This document shows positions 18,152-27,813 of a stretch of 64,000 nucleotides of DNA, in pieces. Position numbers and translations under genes: made by a program. The DNA comes from Lacibacter cauensis (GTDB lineage Bacteria > Bacteroidota > Bacteroidia > Chitinophagales > Chitinophagaceae). The stretch lies in the NCBI RefSeq assembly GCF_007830055.1, contig NZ_VLLE01000005.1, positions 434,001 through 498,000 of the forward strand, read 5' to 3'. The notes beneath the pieces were generated by a model. The model was given only the letters and a program-made list of their open reading frames with translations. It ran no database searches and was not told the origin of the DNA. The stretch's first letter is position 1; each line of letters opens with the position of its first letter.

Positions 18152-19813
18152 TTATCCTTTCTTCACTTCTTTCGCCCAGGCATCTTTCAATGTTACAGTG
18201 CGGTTGAAGATGAGTGTATCTGCAGTGGAATCTTTATCCAAACAATAATACCCTTTGCGTAAAAACTGAAAACGATCGGTAAGTGTTGCAGTGCTGATTG
18301 ATGGCTCTGCATAACCCTTCACCACTGTTAATGAGTTGGGGTTGATATAGTCTTTAAAATCGCCTTCCTCACTGGCCGGATTTTCTACCTGGAACAAACG
18401 GTCATACTCTCTTACTTCCACTTCAACAGCAGTTGAAGCATTCACCCAATGCAAGGTTCCTTTTACACTGATGCCGCTTGTATCGCTGCCACTTTTACTT
18501 TCAGGAATATACGAACAGTGAATAGCGGTAATGTTACCTGCATCGTCTTTCAGTACTTCATCGCACTTGATGATATAAGCGCTTTTCAACCGCACCATTT
18601 GTCCCGGTGCCAAACGGAAATATTTCTTCGGCGGATTTTCCATGAAATCATCTGCCTCAATAAATATCTCCCTGCTGAAAGGCAGTTCACGTGTACCACC
18701 GTTTACATCTTCAGGATTATTTTCTGAGTTAAGTAACTCCGTTTGTCCTTCGGGATAGTTGGTGATGATGAGTTTGATGGGGTTGAATACCACCATACGA
18801 CGCAAAGCCACTTTGTTCAAATGTTCACGTACACAAAACTCAAGTAAACTGAATTCAATTAAGTTGTCACGTTTGGCTACACCTACACGCTCTGCAAAAT
18901 CACGGATGCTCTCCGGTGTATAACCTCTGCGGCGCAAACCACTGATGGTAGGCATACGTGGATCGTCCCAACCACTCACATGCTTTTCGTTTACGAGCTG
19001 CAACAGTTTACGTTTACTCATTACCGTATAATTCAGATTGAGACGTGCAAACTCATATTGGCGTGAAGGGAAAATTTCTAATTGTTCAATACACCATTCG
19101 TACAACGGACGGTGCGGAATAAACTCCAGCGTGCAAATAGAGTGGGTGATTTTTTCAATAGAATCACTCTGGCCGTGTGCAAAATCGTACATCGGGTAAA
19201 TGCACCACTTGTCGCCGGTGCGGTGGTGGTGTGCATGCTTAATCCGATAGATGATCGGGTCACGCATGTGCATGTTGGGCGACGTCATATCGATTTTTGC
19301 ACGCAATACCTTTTCACCATCTTTATATTTACCGGCACGCATATCGGCAAACAGTTGCAGGTTTTCTTCAACTGTACGTTCGCTGTATTGGTTACGTGTG
19401 CCGGGTTGTGTGGGTGTACCTTTTTGTTTAGCAATTTCTTCACTCGTGCTGTCATCAACATACGCCAAGCCTTTTTCAATCAGCTTTACAGCAAAGCCAT
19501 ACAGCTGCTCAAAATAATCGGAGGCATAGAATTCATTGGCCCAGTTAAAGCCCAGCCATTGAATATCTTCTTTAATACTGTCTACATATTCCGTGTCTTC
19601 GGTAACAGGATTGGTATCATCGAAACGAAGATTGGTTTTGCCGTTGTATTTAATGCCCAAACCAAAATTTAAGCAAATACTTTTTGCATGACCGATGTGC
19701 AGATACCCATTCGGCTCCGGCGGAAAACGGGTGAGGATGCTTTGGTGCTTTCCGGTTTTCAGATCTTCTTCAATAATCTCTTCAATAAAATTCAGGCTTT
19801 TTTCTTCGCTCAT
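18152..19813 (-). CDS. glnS: Glutaminyl-tRNA synthetase
   Basis: A 553-residue class Ic aminoacyl-tRNA synthetase charging tRNA-Gln. The HIGH motif ([10 protein letters not shown]) and a KMSKS-equivalent (VMSKRKL) are present. The C-terminal half contains the two anticodon-binding beta-barrels. The ATG at 19813 ([17 protein letters not shown]) fits homologues; an 18-codon upstream extension enters the repeat zone and is rejected. A direct glutaminylation enzyme implies that tRNA-Gln is charged without GatCAB. Confidence 0.95.
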   Translation of the reverse strand: MSEEKSLNFIEEIIEEDLKTGKHQSILTRFPPEPNGYLHIGHAKSICLNFGLGIKYNGKTNLRFDDTNPVTEDTEYVDSIKEDIQWLGFNWANEFYASDYFEQLYGFAVKLIEKGLAYVDDSTSEEIAKQKGTPTQPGTRNQYSERTVEENLQLFADMRAGKYKDGEKVLRAKIDMTSPNMHMRDPIIYRIKHAHHHRTGDKWCIYPMYDFAHGQSDSIEKITHSICTLEFIPHRPLYEWCIEQLEIFPSRQYEFARLNLNYTVMSKRKLLQLVNEKHVSGWDDPRMPTISGLRRRGYTPESIRDFAERVGVAKRDNLIEFSLLEFCVREHLNKVALRRMVVFNPIKLIITNYPEGQTELLNSENNPEDVNGGTRELPFSREIFIEADDFMENPPKKYFRLAPGQMVRLKSAYIIKCDEVLKDDAGNITAIHCSYIPESKSGSDTSGISVKGTLHWVNASTAVEVEVREYDRLFQVENPASEEGDFKDYINPNSLTVVKGYAEPSISTATLTDRFQFLRKGYYCLDKDSTADTLIFNRTVTLKDAWAKEVKKG

Positions 19814-19874
19814 GTCTTTCTTCAATTGAGGTGCAAAAATAAGGTTTCTAAGGCAGCCGATAGCCATAAGTAAA

Positions 19875-19920
19875 AGCCGATAGTCAGTTGCCTGCTGTAT
19901 TTAGCGACCGACTATCGGCT
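19875..19920. repeat. Palindromic repeat (AGCCGATAGTC type)
   Basis: An 11-bp perfect inverted repeat, AGCCGATAGTC (19875-19885) / GACTATCGGCT (19910-19920), with a 24-nt spacer. The same palindrome recurs at 24511-24584. It lies between two minus-strand genes (rocD, glnS). Confidence 0.8.
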
Positions 19921-19937
19921 ACCGGCTAATGGCTTTG

Positions 19938-21176
19938 TTATTGAAGTACCTGTAAACTTTTCGCAATAATGCCCACGCATTCATAAATCTGCTCTTCGGT
20001 AATCACCAGCGGCGGTGCAAAGCGGATCTTGTCGCCATGTGTTGGTTTCGCCAGTAAACCGTTTTCTTTCATTTCCATACAAAGGTCCCATGCCGCTTCG
20101 GGGTTGCTGTGTTTAATCACAATGGCATTGAGCAAACCTTTACCACGAATAGTAGCAATAAAAGGGGAGTTGAGTTTTGCCAGTTCATTCCTCAACAACT
20201 GACCGAGTTTTTCGGCACGTTCTGCAAGCTGTTCATCTTTCAGCACCTGCAGCGAAGTCATGGCAACAGCACAAGCCAATGGATTGCCGCCATAAGTGCT
20301 TCCATGTTCGCCCGGTTTAATGTTGAGCATAATTGCATCATCGGCCAACACTGCACTTACAGGCAATGTGCCACCGCTGAGCGCTTTGCCCAAAATCAAA
20401 ATATCCGGACGAACGTTTTCATGATCGCAAGCCAGCATTTTGCCGGTACGGCAAAGACCGGTTTGTATTTCATCGCCAATGAACAGCACGTTTGCATCTG
20501 CACAATATTGTTTTGCAGTTGAGAGATAACCTTCGGTTGGTACAACCACACCTGCTTCGCCTTGTATAGGTTCAACTAAGAAGCCACATACATTTTTATC
20601 TTCCAATGCTTCTTTCAATGCTACCAGATTATTGTAAGGAATAACAACGAACCCCGGCATGTAAGGACCAAACTTTGAATACGAAGAAGGATCGGTGCTG
20701 AAAGAAATGACCGTGCTTGTTCTTCCATGAAAGTTTTCCGCACAAACGATGATCTTGGCTTTATTGTCTTCAATGCCTTTTACTGCATAACCCCAACGGC
20801 GTGCAAGCTTAATGGCTGTCTCTACAGCTTCCACACCTGTGTTCATCGGCAACACTTTATCATAGCCGAAATAATGTGTGATGTACTCTTCATACTCACC
20901 CAGCAAATTGTTGTGAAATGCACGTGAGGTGAGTGTGAGTTTTTGCGCCTGCTCAATGAGCGATGCTACAATGCGTGGATGACAATGCCCCTGGTTTACA
21001 GCAGAATAACCGCTGAGAAAATCGTAATAACGCTTGCCGTCAACATCGTACATAAATACGCCTTCGCCACGTTCCAGCACCACAGGTAATGGATGATAAT
21101 TGTGTGCACCAAACTGTTCTTCTTTATCGATAAAGTATTGTGTATTGGCAGAAACTGCTGCAATAGAAGTATGCAT
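19938..21176 (-). CDS. rocD: Ornithine aminotransferase
   Basis: A 412-residue class III PLP-dependent aminotransferase converting ornithine and 2-oxoglutarate to glutamate semialdehyde and glutamate. The PLP lysine lies in [12 protein letters not shown], preceded by the [13 protein letters not shown] signature. [19 protein letters not shown] is the phosphate-binding region. The sequence pattern is that of ornithine-oxo-acid transaminase rather than acetylornithine transaminase. Confidence 0.93.
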   Translation of the reverse strand: MHTSIAAVSANTQYFIDKEEQFGAHNYHPLPVVLERGEGVFMYDVDGKRYYDFLSGYSAVNQGHCHPRIVASLIEQAQKLTLTSRAFHNNLLGEYEEYITHYFGYDKVLPMNTGVEAVETAIKLARRWGYAVKGIEDNKAKIIVCAENFHGRTSTVISFSTDPSSYSKFGPYMPGFVVIPYNNLVALKEALEDKNVCGFLVEPIQGEAGVVVPTEGYLSTAKQYCADANVLFIGDEIQTGLCRTGKMLACDHENVRPDILILGKALSGGTLPVSAVLADDAIMLNIKPGEHGSTYGGNPLACAVAMTSLQVLKDEQLAERAEKLGQLLRNELAKLNSPFIATIRGKGLLNAIVIKHSNPEAAWDLCMEMKENGLLAKPTHGDKIRFAPPLVITEEQIYECVGIIAKSLQVLQ

Positions 21177-21344
21177 AGAAATGAATAATTAAAAATGGGG
21201 AATGAGGAATGAAAAAGGGTTGATCAGCGTTGCTGATCAGGAACAGCGGTACAGTACTCAGTGATTGAGCAGGTCGAGATTTTGTTTAAGAAAGGGAAGT
21301 TGCTGTTTCATTACGAAACAAATTTACTCTTTACCCTTTACATA

Positions 21345-21378
21345 AAAAAAAGAAAGAGCCAGCAGCTCTTTCTTTTTT
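21345..21378 (-). terminator. Terminator
   Basis: GAAAGAGC / GCTCTTTC stem, extended by A-T pairs, with a short CAGCA loop. It lies 25 bp past the stop of the downstream minus-strand gene and is flanked by A and T runs on its two sides, so it could work in both directions. Confidence 0.75.
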
Positions 21379-21402
21379 GGGTTATTACAAACGGTTGTTA
21401 TG

Positions 21403-22134
21403 TTATTTGTCTGTTTTGGGCAGTGCCTGCTCCCACAAAAGCTTACCCTTGGAATCGAAAAATTTAATACCGGAGAATACCTCTTTGTTCTGAAAAAAGG
21501 AACCGTTTTCTTTTGACATGCCAATGAGTAAATGGCCATTGTTGCCGGCGATCATCAGGCCTTTTGTTCCATCTTCAAGTGCAACAAGGTGCACCGCTTC
21601 TCCATTATCATCATCCAGTCCAACTACACTTCTCGATTGGCCATCTTCGGTGGTGTTAACGCCTGCACCGCCTCTTTCCCAACCTTCACGATCGTTCCAG
21701 AGTAAACCCGATGGTTCAAACATGCGACGGCCTGTATTGGGGTCGGAGAGTTTATCGCCCAGTTGCAAACGGTCGAACCCGTTTTCATTCATAATCACAA
21801 TACCTTCTGCACCGTGGTAATAATCTTTATACCATTTCATGTATTGATCGGGGTTGCCAAAATTCTTTGCCCAGTATTTTCGTACCAAAGCTGTATCGGT
21901 TCGTACACGATTTTTTGAATATGGTATGGGCGAACCAATAAGAATACGATCTCTTCCAATGCTGTCTTCAATAATAATTCCTTTTGCCCTGATGATGCCA
22001 AATACTTCCTTTTGTTTAAAAGAAAAGCTAAGTGCACCTATAATAATCAGTGAAATAAATGCAAGAAAGCTGATGCGAAGTTGATGATAACGTTTCTCCA
22101 TTTTCTTTAGACGGAGTTCTAATGCGGTGTTCAT
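21403..22134 (-). CDS. Membrane-anchored protein of unknown function
   Basis: 243 residues. A basic coiled-coil-like N-terminus (LELRLKKMEKRYHQLR) precedes one membrane helix (ISFLAFISLIIIGALSF). The extracytoplasmic part opens with a repeated strand pattern (IIRAKGIIIEDSIGRDRILIG) also found in small uncharacterised Bacteroidota proteins, then a Trp/Tyr-rich central part and a beta-rich C-terminus. No catalytic motif recognised. Confidence 0.8.
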   Translation of the reverse strand: MNTALELRLKKMEKRYHQLRISFLAFISLIIIGALSFSFKQKEVFGIIRAKGIIIEDSIGRDRILIGSPIPYSKNRVRTDTALVRKYWAKNFGNPDQYMKWYKDYYHGAEGIVIMNENGFDRLQLGDKLSDPNTGRRMFEPSGLLWNDREGWERGGAGVNTTEDGQSRSVVGLDDDNGEAVHLVALEDGTKGLMIAGNNGHLLIGMSKENGSFFQNKEVFSGIKFFDSKGKLLWEQALPKTDK

Positions 22135-22268
22135 ATTTTTAGTTTTCTATCGTACGGTTCACGGCAGTATTTGTTACAATCAGCTCAAAACTTTTAAAAG
22201 CTAAAAAGGAGCACAGGAGCCGATTGGTTATCTTTAAACTGATTTAAAATAATCTAAACAACAATAAC

Positions 22269-22754
22269 ATGCGTTACACTGTTCCTGCACAAACACGTAT
22301 TGGACATGTGCACCTGAAAGTAGGTGACCTTGATCGTTCATTGGCGTTTTATCACGAACTGCTGGGCTTTGCAATAACACAACGTTATGGTACGCAGGCG
22401 GTGTTTGTTTCTGCAGGAGGGTATCATCATCATATTGGTTTGAATACCTGGCACAGCAAAGGGGCGGGACCTGCACCGGTGAATGTGCCGGGCTTGTATC
22501 ATACAGCCATTCTATATCCAACACGCAAGGATCTGGCGGTGATCTTAAAACGTTTGCTGGAAGCGAAATATCCATTGGCCGGTGCATCGGATCATGGTGT
22601 GAGCGAAGCGTTGTATTTAGATGACCCCGATGGGAACGGTGTGGAGTTGTATTGGGACAAACCAAAAGAACAATGGCCGGTCGATGCAAATGGAAATTTG
22701 GAGATGGTAACGAAGCGATTGGATTTGGAAGGGTTGTTGAGGGAGGCGGAGTAA
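22269..22754 (+). CDS. VOC-family (glyoxalase/dioxygenase-fold) protein
   Basis: A 161-residue vicinal-oxygen-chelate protein. IGHVHLKVGDLDRSLAFYHE gives the first metal His, YHHHIGLN a second His-rich strand, LYHTAILYP a third, and LDDPDGNGVELYWD the closing Glu. It resembles catechol 2,3-dioxygenase-like proteins of Firmicutes and Bacteroidota. The substrate is unknown. Confidence 0.9.
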   Translation: MRYTVPAQTRIGHVHLKVGDLDRSLAFYHELLGFAITQRYGTQAVFVSAGGYHHHIGLNTWHSKGAGPAPVNVPGLYHTAILYPTRKDLAVILKRLLEAKYPLAGASDHGVSEALYLDDPDGNGVELYWDKPKEQWPVDANGNLEMVTKRLDLEGLLREAE

Positions 22755-22821
22755 CTACAGTTACGGATTAGGAGTTAAACGTTATGAGTGAAACACCGAT
22801 AACAGTTGAAGAAGAATTGTA

Positions 22822-23784
22822 TCAGATTAGTTGCAGTAAACATTTCTCATCAAATTTCAATTCCGGTTCTTTCTCAAATATCCCAAACACTGTACTGCCG
22901 CTGCCCGACATACTTGCATACACTGCACCTGCATCATATAACTGTTGTTTGATAGTAGCAATCTCCGGATGAGCTTTGCAAACGGGTGCTTCAAAATCGT
23001 TGGTGAGTTGCTGTTTCCAAGTGGAGATGGGTTGTTGAATGATTTGTTTCAAATTGGGGCGCTGCTCACTGTCTGGCCGCTTGGAACTGTCTGATTGTTT
23101 GTTGCTATCTGCTGAGCGGCCTGACAGATTCGCAAATGCCCATCCTGTGTTTACATGTATACCGGGATTCACAACAGCAAATTTGTAGGCCGATAAATCT
23201 AATTGAATTGGCTCCAATAGTTCGCCTCTGCCTGTTGCATAACAAGGCTTGTTGTGAATAAAGAACGGACAATCGCTGCCTAACTGTAACGCATAAGCGA
23301 TCAATTGCTCATTGGTTAAGTTCAGCTGAAATTTTTCATTCAGCAGTTTCAAAGCGAATGCACCATCGGCGCTGCCGCCGCCCAAACCTGCACCCATGGG
23401 TATCGCTTTGTGCAAATGCATCAGCACAGGTGGGAGTGAAGGGAAATCTTTTTTTAATAAGTGGTAGGCTTTAACGCAGAGGTTGTTCGCTTGGTCACCT
23501 GCAATTTCTAAACCTGTTGAGGAAAAGATAACGTCGTTCTCTCGACTGCGCTCGATAACTCCAGCCGGCCCTTCGACTCCCGCCTTCGCTATCGCTTCGG
23601 AGGGCAGGTCGCTCAGGGTCTTGCTATCGTCTGTCGTCCATCGTCTGTCGTCTCTCCGCACTAGTTCCAATGCATCTTTTAACGGCAAGGGATAAAACAC
23701 CGTCGCCAGGTTATGATAACCATCTTCCCGTTTGTTGAGGATCTGTAAACCGAGATTGATTTTGCAGTTGGGAAACGAAAGCAT
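22822..23784 (-). CDS. ispE: 4-diphosphocytidyl-2-C-methyl-D-erythritol kinase, with in-frame repeat insertions
   Basis: A 320-residue GHMP kinase of the MEP isoprenoid pathway. Motifs: CKINLGLQIL at the start, PMGAGLGGGSADGA (ATP loop, about residues 129-142) and YASMSGSGSTVFG near the end. It is longer than usual because of two in-frame low-complexity insertions: residues about 43-84 (DNA 23533-23658, Arg/Asp/Ser-rich) and about 221-242 (DNA 23059-23124). All catalytic motifs flanking them are intact, so the enzyme is probably functional. Confidence 0.93.
   Translation of the reverse strand: MLSFPNCKINLGLQILNKREDGYHNLATVFYPLPLKDALELVRRDDRRWTTDDSKTLSDLPSEAIAKAGVEGPAGVIERSRENDVIFSSTGLEIAGDQANNLCVKAYHLLKKDFPSLPPVLMHLHKAIPMGAGLGGGSADGAFALKLLNEKFQLNLTNEQLIAYALQLGSDCPFFIHNKPCYATGRGELLEPIQLDLSAYKFAVVNPGIHVNTGWAFANLSGRSADSNKQSDSSKRPDSEQRPNLKQIIQQPISTWKQQLTNDFEAPVCKAHPEIATIKQQLYDAGAVYASMSGSGSTVFGIFEKEPELKFDEKCLLQLI
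23533..23658. repeat. Low-complexity repeat inserted in frame in ispE
   Basis: Contains the direct repeat ATCGTCTGTCGTC twice (around 23625-23653) and a CTTCGCTATCGCTTCGG-like palindromic stretch. It encodes about 42 residues absent from typical IspE, between the KDALELV strand and the STGLEI strand. Confidence 0.65.
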
Positions 23785-23862
23785 TCAGGAAATGAAAAAT
23801 AAAAAATGAATAATGTGGAATGAAAAAGTAATGGAACCCAATTATCATTTATCCATTATCCA

Positions 23863-24450
23863 CTATTTTTTTCTGTTCGAAAGTTCATCACGGATGGCGA
23901 TGGCCTTGATGTAATCTTCCTGTTCCAGTACTTCGTTGAGCAGGTTTTGCAGTTCTTCGATGCTCATCTTTTTCAGGTCATCTTTTTCGCCGGGCTCGCC
24001 AGTGCTGGTTACAGGCACTTCTTCTTTTTTCTTCTCCTCATCTTCCATTAAAATACCGGCGCTTTCCAAAATGTGCTCGTAGGTATAAATGGGGCAGCCG
24101 AAACGAACAGCCAATGCCAACGCATCGCTGGTGCGGCTGTCAATTTCAACCGTATCATGATCGGTAGAGCAGAGGAGTTTGGAATAGAAAATGCCTTCCT
24201 GCAAATCGTTGATCACAATTTCATGCAGCTCTACATTAAAGGCCATCATGAAATTTTTCATCAGGTCGTGGGTAAGGGGGCGACTGGGTTGCATGCGTTC
24301 CAACGCCACAGCAATAGCCTGTGCTTCAAAACCACCAATTACAATCGGTAATCGGCGCATTCCGTTTACTTCTCCCAGCACCACAGCGTAGCTGTGCGTT
24401 TGGGTAATACTGTGCGAAAGGGCAACTATTTCCAGTTCGATCTTTTTCAT
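23863..24450 (-). CDS. Bifunctional nuclease-domain (DUF151) protein with UVR-like tail
   Basis: 195 residues. The N-terminal 130 residues form a BFN/DUF151 domain (VVLGEVNGMRRLPIVIGGFEA; RTSDALALAVRFGCPIY). The C-terminus (LLNEVLEQEDYIKAIAIRDE) resembles a UVR/UvrB-C motif helical hairpin, a fusion commonly seen in Bacteroidota. Nuclease activity is known only for a few relatives. Confidence 0.88.
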   Translation of the reverse strand: MKKIELEIVALSHSITQTHSYAVVLGEVNGMRRLPIVIGGFEAQAIAVALERMQPSRPLTHDLMKNFMMAFNVELHEIVINDLQEGIFYSKLLCSTDHDTVEIDSRTSDALALAVRFGCPIYTYEHILESAGILMEDEEKKKEEVPVTSTGEPGEKDDLKKMSIEELQNLLNEVLEQEDYIKAIAIRDELSNRKK

Positions 24451-24487
24451 AACCTGTCCGCAAATTTAAGGGCTTTGGGTTGAATAA

Positions 24488-24584
24488 ATAGCTAAAAGCC
24501 GATAGCCTTTAGCCGATAGTCGTCAGTAAAATTCTAACAACTTTCAACCAAAGGCTATCAACTATAGACTATTAACTATCGGCT
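24488..24584. repeat. Palindromic repeat (AGCCGATAGT type), second copy
   Basis: AGCCGATAGT (24511-24520) pairs with ACTATCGGCT (24575-24584), and an inner pair GATAGCCTTT / AAAGGCTATC nests beside it. It begins just 4 bp from the etfA stop, so it could act as the etfA terminator or a transcript-stabilising hairpin. Confidence 0.75.
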
Positions 24585-24587
24585 ATC

Positions 24588-25553
24588 TTAAGCAACTCCT
24601 TTCATCTTCTTCACTTCTGCAATCAGCTTTGGTACCACGTCAAAGGCATCGCCTACAATACCGTAGTCGGCTGCTTTAAAGAATGGGGCTTCCGGATCTT
24701 TATTGATCACCACAATTACTTTACTGCGGTTAACACCGGCCAGGTGCTGAATGGCACCACTGATGCCAATGGCGATATACAGATTTGGCGCTATGGCTCC
24801 ACCAGTTTGTCCCACGTGCTCATGGTGCGGACGCCAATGTGCATCGGCCACCGGGCGGCTGCAGGCCGTTGCTGCACCAAGCAGCGAAGCCAGTTCTTCC
24901 ACCATGCCCCAGTTTTCCGGTCCTTTCAATCCACGGCCACCACTTACTACCAGTTCGGCTTCACTTAACGGAACCTGTCCGGTTACTTTATTGGTAGCTG
25001 TTACTTTTACTTTTGGTGCATCAACTGTTACGTTTGCAGCAACCACTTCTGCTGTACCACCAACTTCGGCCGTCTGGAAAGAGTTGGGGCTGAGTGAAAC
25101 GATTTTGACAGCTGTATTGATGGCCACATTGGCAAATGCTTTTCCGCTAAATACGGCTTTCTTTACAACAAACGAACTGCTTGTATCGGGCAAGCCAACT
25201 GCACCGGTTATAACACCTGCTTTTAAGCGTGCACTCAGGCGTGGCGATACTGCTTTACCTGTTACATTATGCGAAAGAACGATCACTGTTGCACCTGCAG
25301 CAGTTGCCACATCGGCAATCGCTTTGGTATATACCTGCGCATCGAACCGATTCAATGCATCATTTGCAACATGATGAATTTTTGTAACACCATATTTGCC
25401 AAGGGCAGCGATATCATCACCCACTGTTCCCAACAGAACGCCTTCTGCACTTGTGCCTAATTGTTTTGCTAACTGTGCACCATATGTCAACGCTTCAAAC
25501 GAAGATTTTTTTACATGGCCATCAGCAGCATCGATGAATATTAAAACGCTCAT
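24588..25553 (-). CDS. etfA: Electron transfer flavoprotein alpha subunit
   Basis: A 321-residue FAD-binding subunit of ETF, which passes electrons from acyl-CoA dehydrogenases to the quinone pool. The C-terminal FAD domain shows VSGGRGLKGPENW, HVGQTGGAIAPNLYIAIGISGAIQH and VVINKDPEAPFFKAADYGIVGD, the family signature. Together with EtfB it forms the heterodimer; a small four-helix-bundle gene lies between them. Confidence 0.95.
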   Translation of the reverse strand: MSVLIFIDAADGHVKKSSFEALTYGAQLAKQLGTSAEGVLLGTVGDDIAALGKYGVTKIHHVANDALNRFDAQVYTKAIADVATAAGATVIVLSHNVTGKAVSPRLSARLKAGVITGAVGLPDTSSSFVVKKAVFSGKAFANVAINTAVKIVSLSPNSFQTAEVGGTAEVVAANVTVDAPKVKVTATNKVTGQVPLSEAELVVSGGRGLKGPENWGMVEELASLLGAATACSRPVADAHWRPHHEHVGQTGGAIAPNLYIAIGISGAIQHLAGVNRSKVIVVINKDPEAPFFKAADYGIVGDAFDVVPKLIAEVKKMKGVA

Positions 25554-25584
25554 AATTGATAATTCTTTAATTGATAAATGATAA

Positions 25585-25941
25585 TTACTTTAATCTCGAT
25601 TTTGAAGTTTTTACACTTGCAGTCAGCAGTTTTAAAAGTTCTTCGCAATCTTTATTTATTGAATCAAACATCTTTTTGTTTATAAAATCGGTAGCAAAGA
25701 GTAAGTCCAGCCAGTATTTCGATTCGTTCGCTTCTTTTAGTCCAATCGTCAACTTGTGAATAAAGTCTTTCAAACTTTCGCCGTGTTCTGCTTCTCTTAT
25801 TAATGCCCCGATTGAAGTTCCGCTTCTTACGATCTGCTGAGATAAAATAAACTCGTTATGTTCTTTTTTCAGAAACTTGTAGAGTTTTACAATCCGAACA
25901 GCAAAATCGAAACTTTTTGTTTTTAAGATGTTTTCTTTCAT
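25585..25941 (-). CDS. Four-helix bundle protein (23S rRNA IVP family)
   Basis: 118 residues. The pattern FDFAVRIVKLYKFLKK, QIVRSGTSIGALIREAEHGES and ANESKYWLDLL is that of the S23/IVP four-helix bundle family, originally found as an ORF within 23S rRNA intervening sequences and now common as a free-standing Bacteroidota gene. Function unknown. It splits the etfB-etfA operon and is flanked by ATAATT/ATCCATTA repeats, consistent with a later insertion. Confidence 0.9.
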   Translation of the reverse strand: MKENILKTKSFDFAVRIVKLYKFLKKEHNEFILSQQIVRSGTSIGALIREAEHGESLKDFIHKLTIGLKEANESKYWLDLLFATDFINKKMFDSINKDCEELLKLLTASVKTSKSRLK

Positions 25942-25998
25942 GGCTTGTTGATTTAATGGAAGTAAATTATAAATTATCCATTAAACCATTATCCACTA

Positions 25999-26742
25999 TC
26001 AGATCACCTTGGCTTCATCATGCAGCAACTTAATCAACTCACCTGCATTTTCTGCATCCACTAGTTTCACCCCGGCTTTCGCAGGTGGTAATTCAAACGA
26101 TGCAACAGAAGTGAGTGCATCAGCAGCAACCGGTTCTACTGCTTTCAATGGTTTGGTACGTGCACCCATAATACCTTTCATGTTGGGAATCCGTTGTTCC
26201 GCCATTCCTTTCTGGCAACTAACTACCACAGGCAGACTAACTTCGCAGGTTTCTTCACCACCTTCAATCTCACGATTGATGATAGCAACCGTTCCATTCA
26301 AATCAAATTTTGTTGCAAGGGAAACATAAGGTTGGTCGAGGAGTTCTGCTACCATGCCACCAATAGCTGAGCCATTGTAGTCGATGGTTTCTTTACCGGT
26401 GAACACTAAATCGTATGCACCTTGTTTGGCTACTTCTGCAATTTGTGCGGCAATGTAATAGCTGTCGTTGCTGTCGGCGTTTACACGAATGGCTTCATCG
26501 CCACCCAATGCCAATGCTTTTCGGATGATGGGGTCTGCATCAGCAGTTCCAACGGTTACAAGATGAATTATAACAGACGGATCTTTTTCTTTCAGCTCAA
26601 TCGCACGCACCAGAGCATACCATTCATCGTAGGGATTAATGATCCACTGCACGCCATCCTGAGCAAACTTTGTGTTGTTATCGGTGAAAGCTATTTTTGC
26701 CGTCGTATCAGGCGTTTTACTAATACAAACTAAAATCTTCAT
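25999..26742 (-). CDS. etfB: Electron transfer flavoprotein beta subunit
   Basis: A 247-residue AMP-binding subunit of ETF. Recognisable by KILVCISKTPDTTAKI at the start, ALALGGDEAIRV, VFTGKETIDYNGSAIGGMVA and VVVSCQKGMAEQRIPNMKGI. It is the first gene of the etfB - (S23-like) - etfA unit. Confidence 0.95.
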   Translation of the reverse strand: MKILVCISKTPDTTAKIAFTDNNTKFAQDGVQWIINPYDEWYALVRAIELKEKDPSVIIHLVTVGTADADPIIRKALALGGDEAIRVNADSNDSYYIAAQIAEVAKQGAYDLVFTGKETIDYNGSAIGGMVAELLDQPYVSLATKFDLNGTVAIINREIEGGEETCEVSLPVVVSCQKGMAEQRIPNMKGIMGARTKPLKAVEPVAADALTSVASFELPPAKAGVKLVDAENAGELIKLLHDEAKVI

Positions 26743-26848
26743 GCAAGCAATTTTTGTAGAAGGTTAAAAATAGTTGTTTATGCAACTATACAAAGATAAA
26801 GGTTTGCAGTTTTCATTCCCTAATTTGTAACAAAAAATATTCATAAGA

Positions 26849-27160
26849 ATGGAGCGGATTGAACAATTGCGGAAGTTTTTACAGGAAAGCCCCAACGACA
26901 GCTTTCTGAAACATGCATTGGCGCTGGAACATGTGAAGCTGGGCGATGATGAAACTGCCCGGCAGTTGTTTGAAGAATTACTGGCAGCCAACCCCGGCTA
27001 TGTGGGCTCGTATTATCATTTAGGAAAACTATTCGAACGGATGGATGATTCTGAAGCGGCTGTTGCGTGGTACGAAAAAGGCATGCAGGTAGCAAAAGAA
27101 AAGGGGGAGCAACATGCGTATGGTGAGTTGAGAGGGGCGTTGGAGGAATTGACGTTTTAA
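26849..27160 (+). CDS. Small TPR-repeat protein
   Basis: 103 residues, all helical, with two to three tetratricopeptide units (FLKHALALEHVKLGDDETA; YVGSYYHLGKLFERMDDSEAA). A cytoplasmic protein-interaction module by composition; partner unknown. Confidence 0.8.
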   Translation: MERIEQLRKFLQESPNDSFLKHALALEHVKLGDDETARQLFEELLAANPGYVGSYYHLGKLFERMDDSEAAVAWYEKGMQVAKEKGEQHAYGELRGALEELTF

Positions 27161-27192
27161 TAAAATTCCCTAATTTTGGGAATGTAATTTGG

Positions 27193-27504
27193 ATGGAAGT
27201 TTATTTTGCAAATACTAACCTTGAAAAATTATATGCGGGCTTACATGTTGCCGGTAAGTTGAAGTATAGTAGGGATGTGATTGCAAAATTTCAGGCGAAA
27301 GTAGAGATATTAAAAAATGTAGAAAGCACAGTTGAGTTGCGATTGTTCAGGAGTTTAAATTTTGAAGCGTTAAAAGGTGATAAAAAGGGGCTGTATTCGA
27401 TTCGTGTAGATCTGAAATACAGGCTTGAATTCCGTATAGAGAAAAACAGGATTACTGTGAGTGAGATTATTTTCATTGAAGACCTTTCAAATCATTATAA
27501 ATAA
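27193..27504 (+). CDS. higB: HigB/RelE-type mRNA interferase toxin
   Basis: A 103-residue RelE/ParE-superfamily toxin. The C-terminal half reads SLNFEALKGDKKGLYSIRVDLKYRLEFRI, matching the ribosome-dependent HigB fold with its basic cleft. It precedes the antitoxin gene, with TAATG overlap of stop and start at 27502-27506, the toxin-first order typical of higBA. Confidence 0.88.
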   Translation: MEVYFANTNLEKLYAGLHVAGKLKYSRDVIAKFQAKVEILKNVESTVELRLFRSLNFEALKGDKKGLYSIRVDLKYRLEFRIEKNRITVSEIIFIEDLSNHYK

Positions 27505-27803
27505 TGGGAACCTATAAAGTGATTGCAAAAAATGGAAAAGAACTTGTGAGCGATGTGTTACTGCATCCCGGAACTGTTCTTGGTGAAGAAATTGCAGCAA
27601 GGAACATTTCGCAGAAGGAATTTGCTGACTCAATTGAAATGCGCCCCTCACATCTGAATGAAGTAATTAAAGGGAAACGACATGTGTCGGCCTTACTTGC
27701 CTTAAAGCTTGAACAGCAGCTGGGAATCGGCGCTGCCTTCTGGATGCGCCTGCAGGTAGATTATGATTTGAAAGTAGCAAAAAAGCAACTGAAAGTTGCC
27801 TGA
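27504..27803 (+). CDS. higA: HigA-family antitoxin (XRE-type HTH)
   Basis: 99 residues. LHPGTVLGEEIAARNISQKE begins the HigA 'addiction module antidote' helix-turn-helix, followed by RPSHLNEVIKGKRHVSALLA. It neutralises the toxin encoded just upstream and should repress the operon. Confidence 0.92.
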   Translation: MGTYKVIAKNGKELVSDVLLHPGTVLGEEIAARNISQKEFADSIEMRPSHLNEVIKGKRHVSALLALKLEQQLGIGAAFWMRLQVDYDLKVAKKQLKVA

Positions 27804-27813
27804 TATTTACGCT

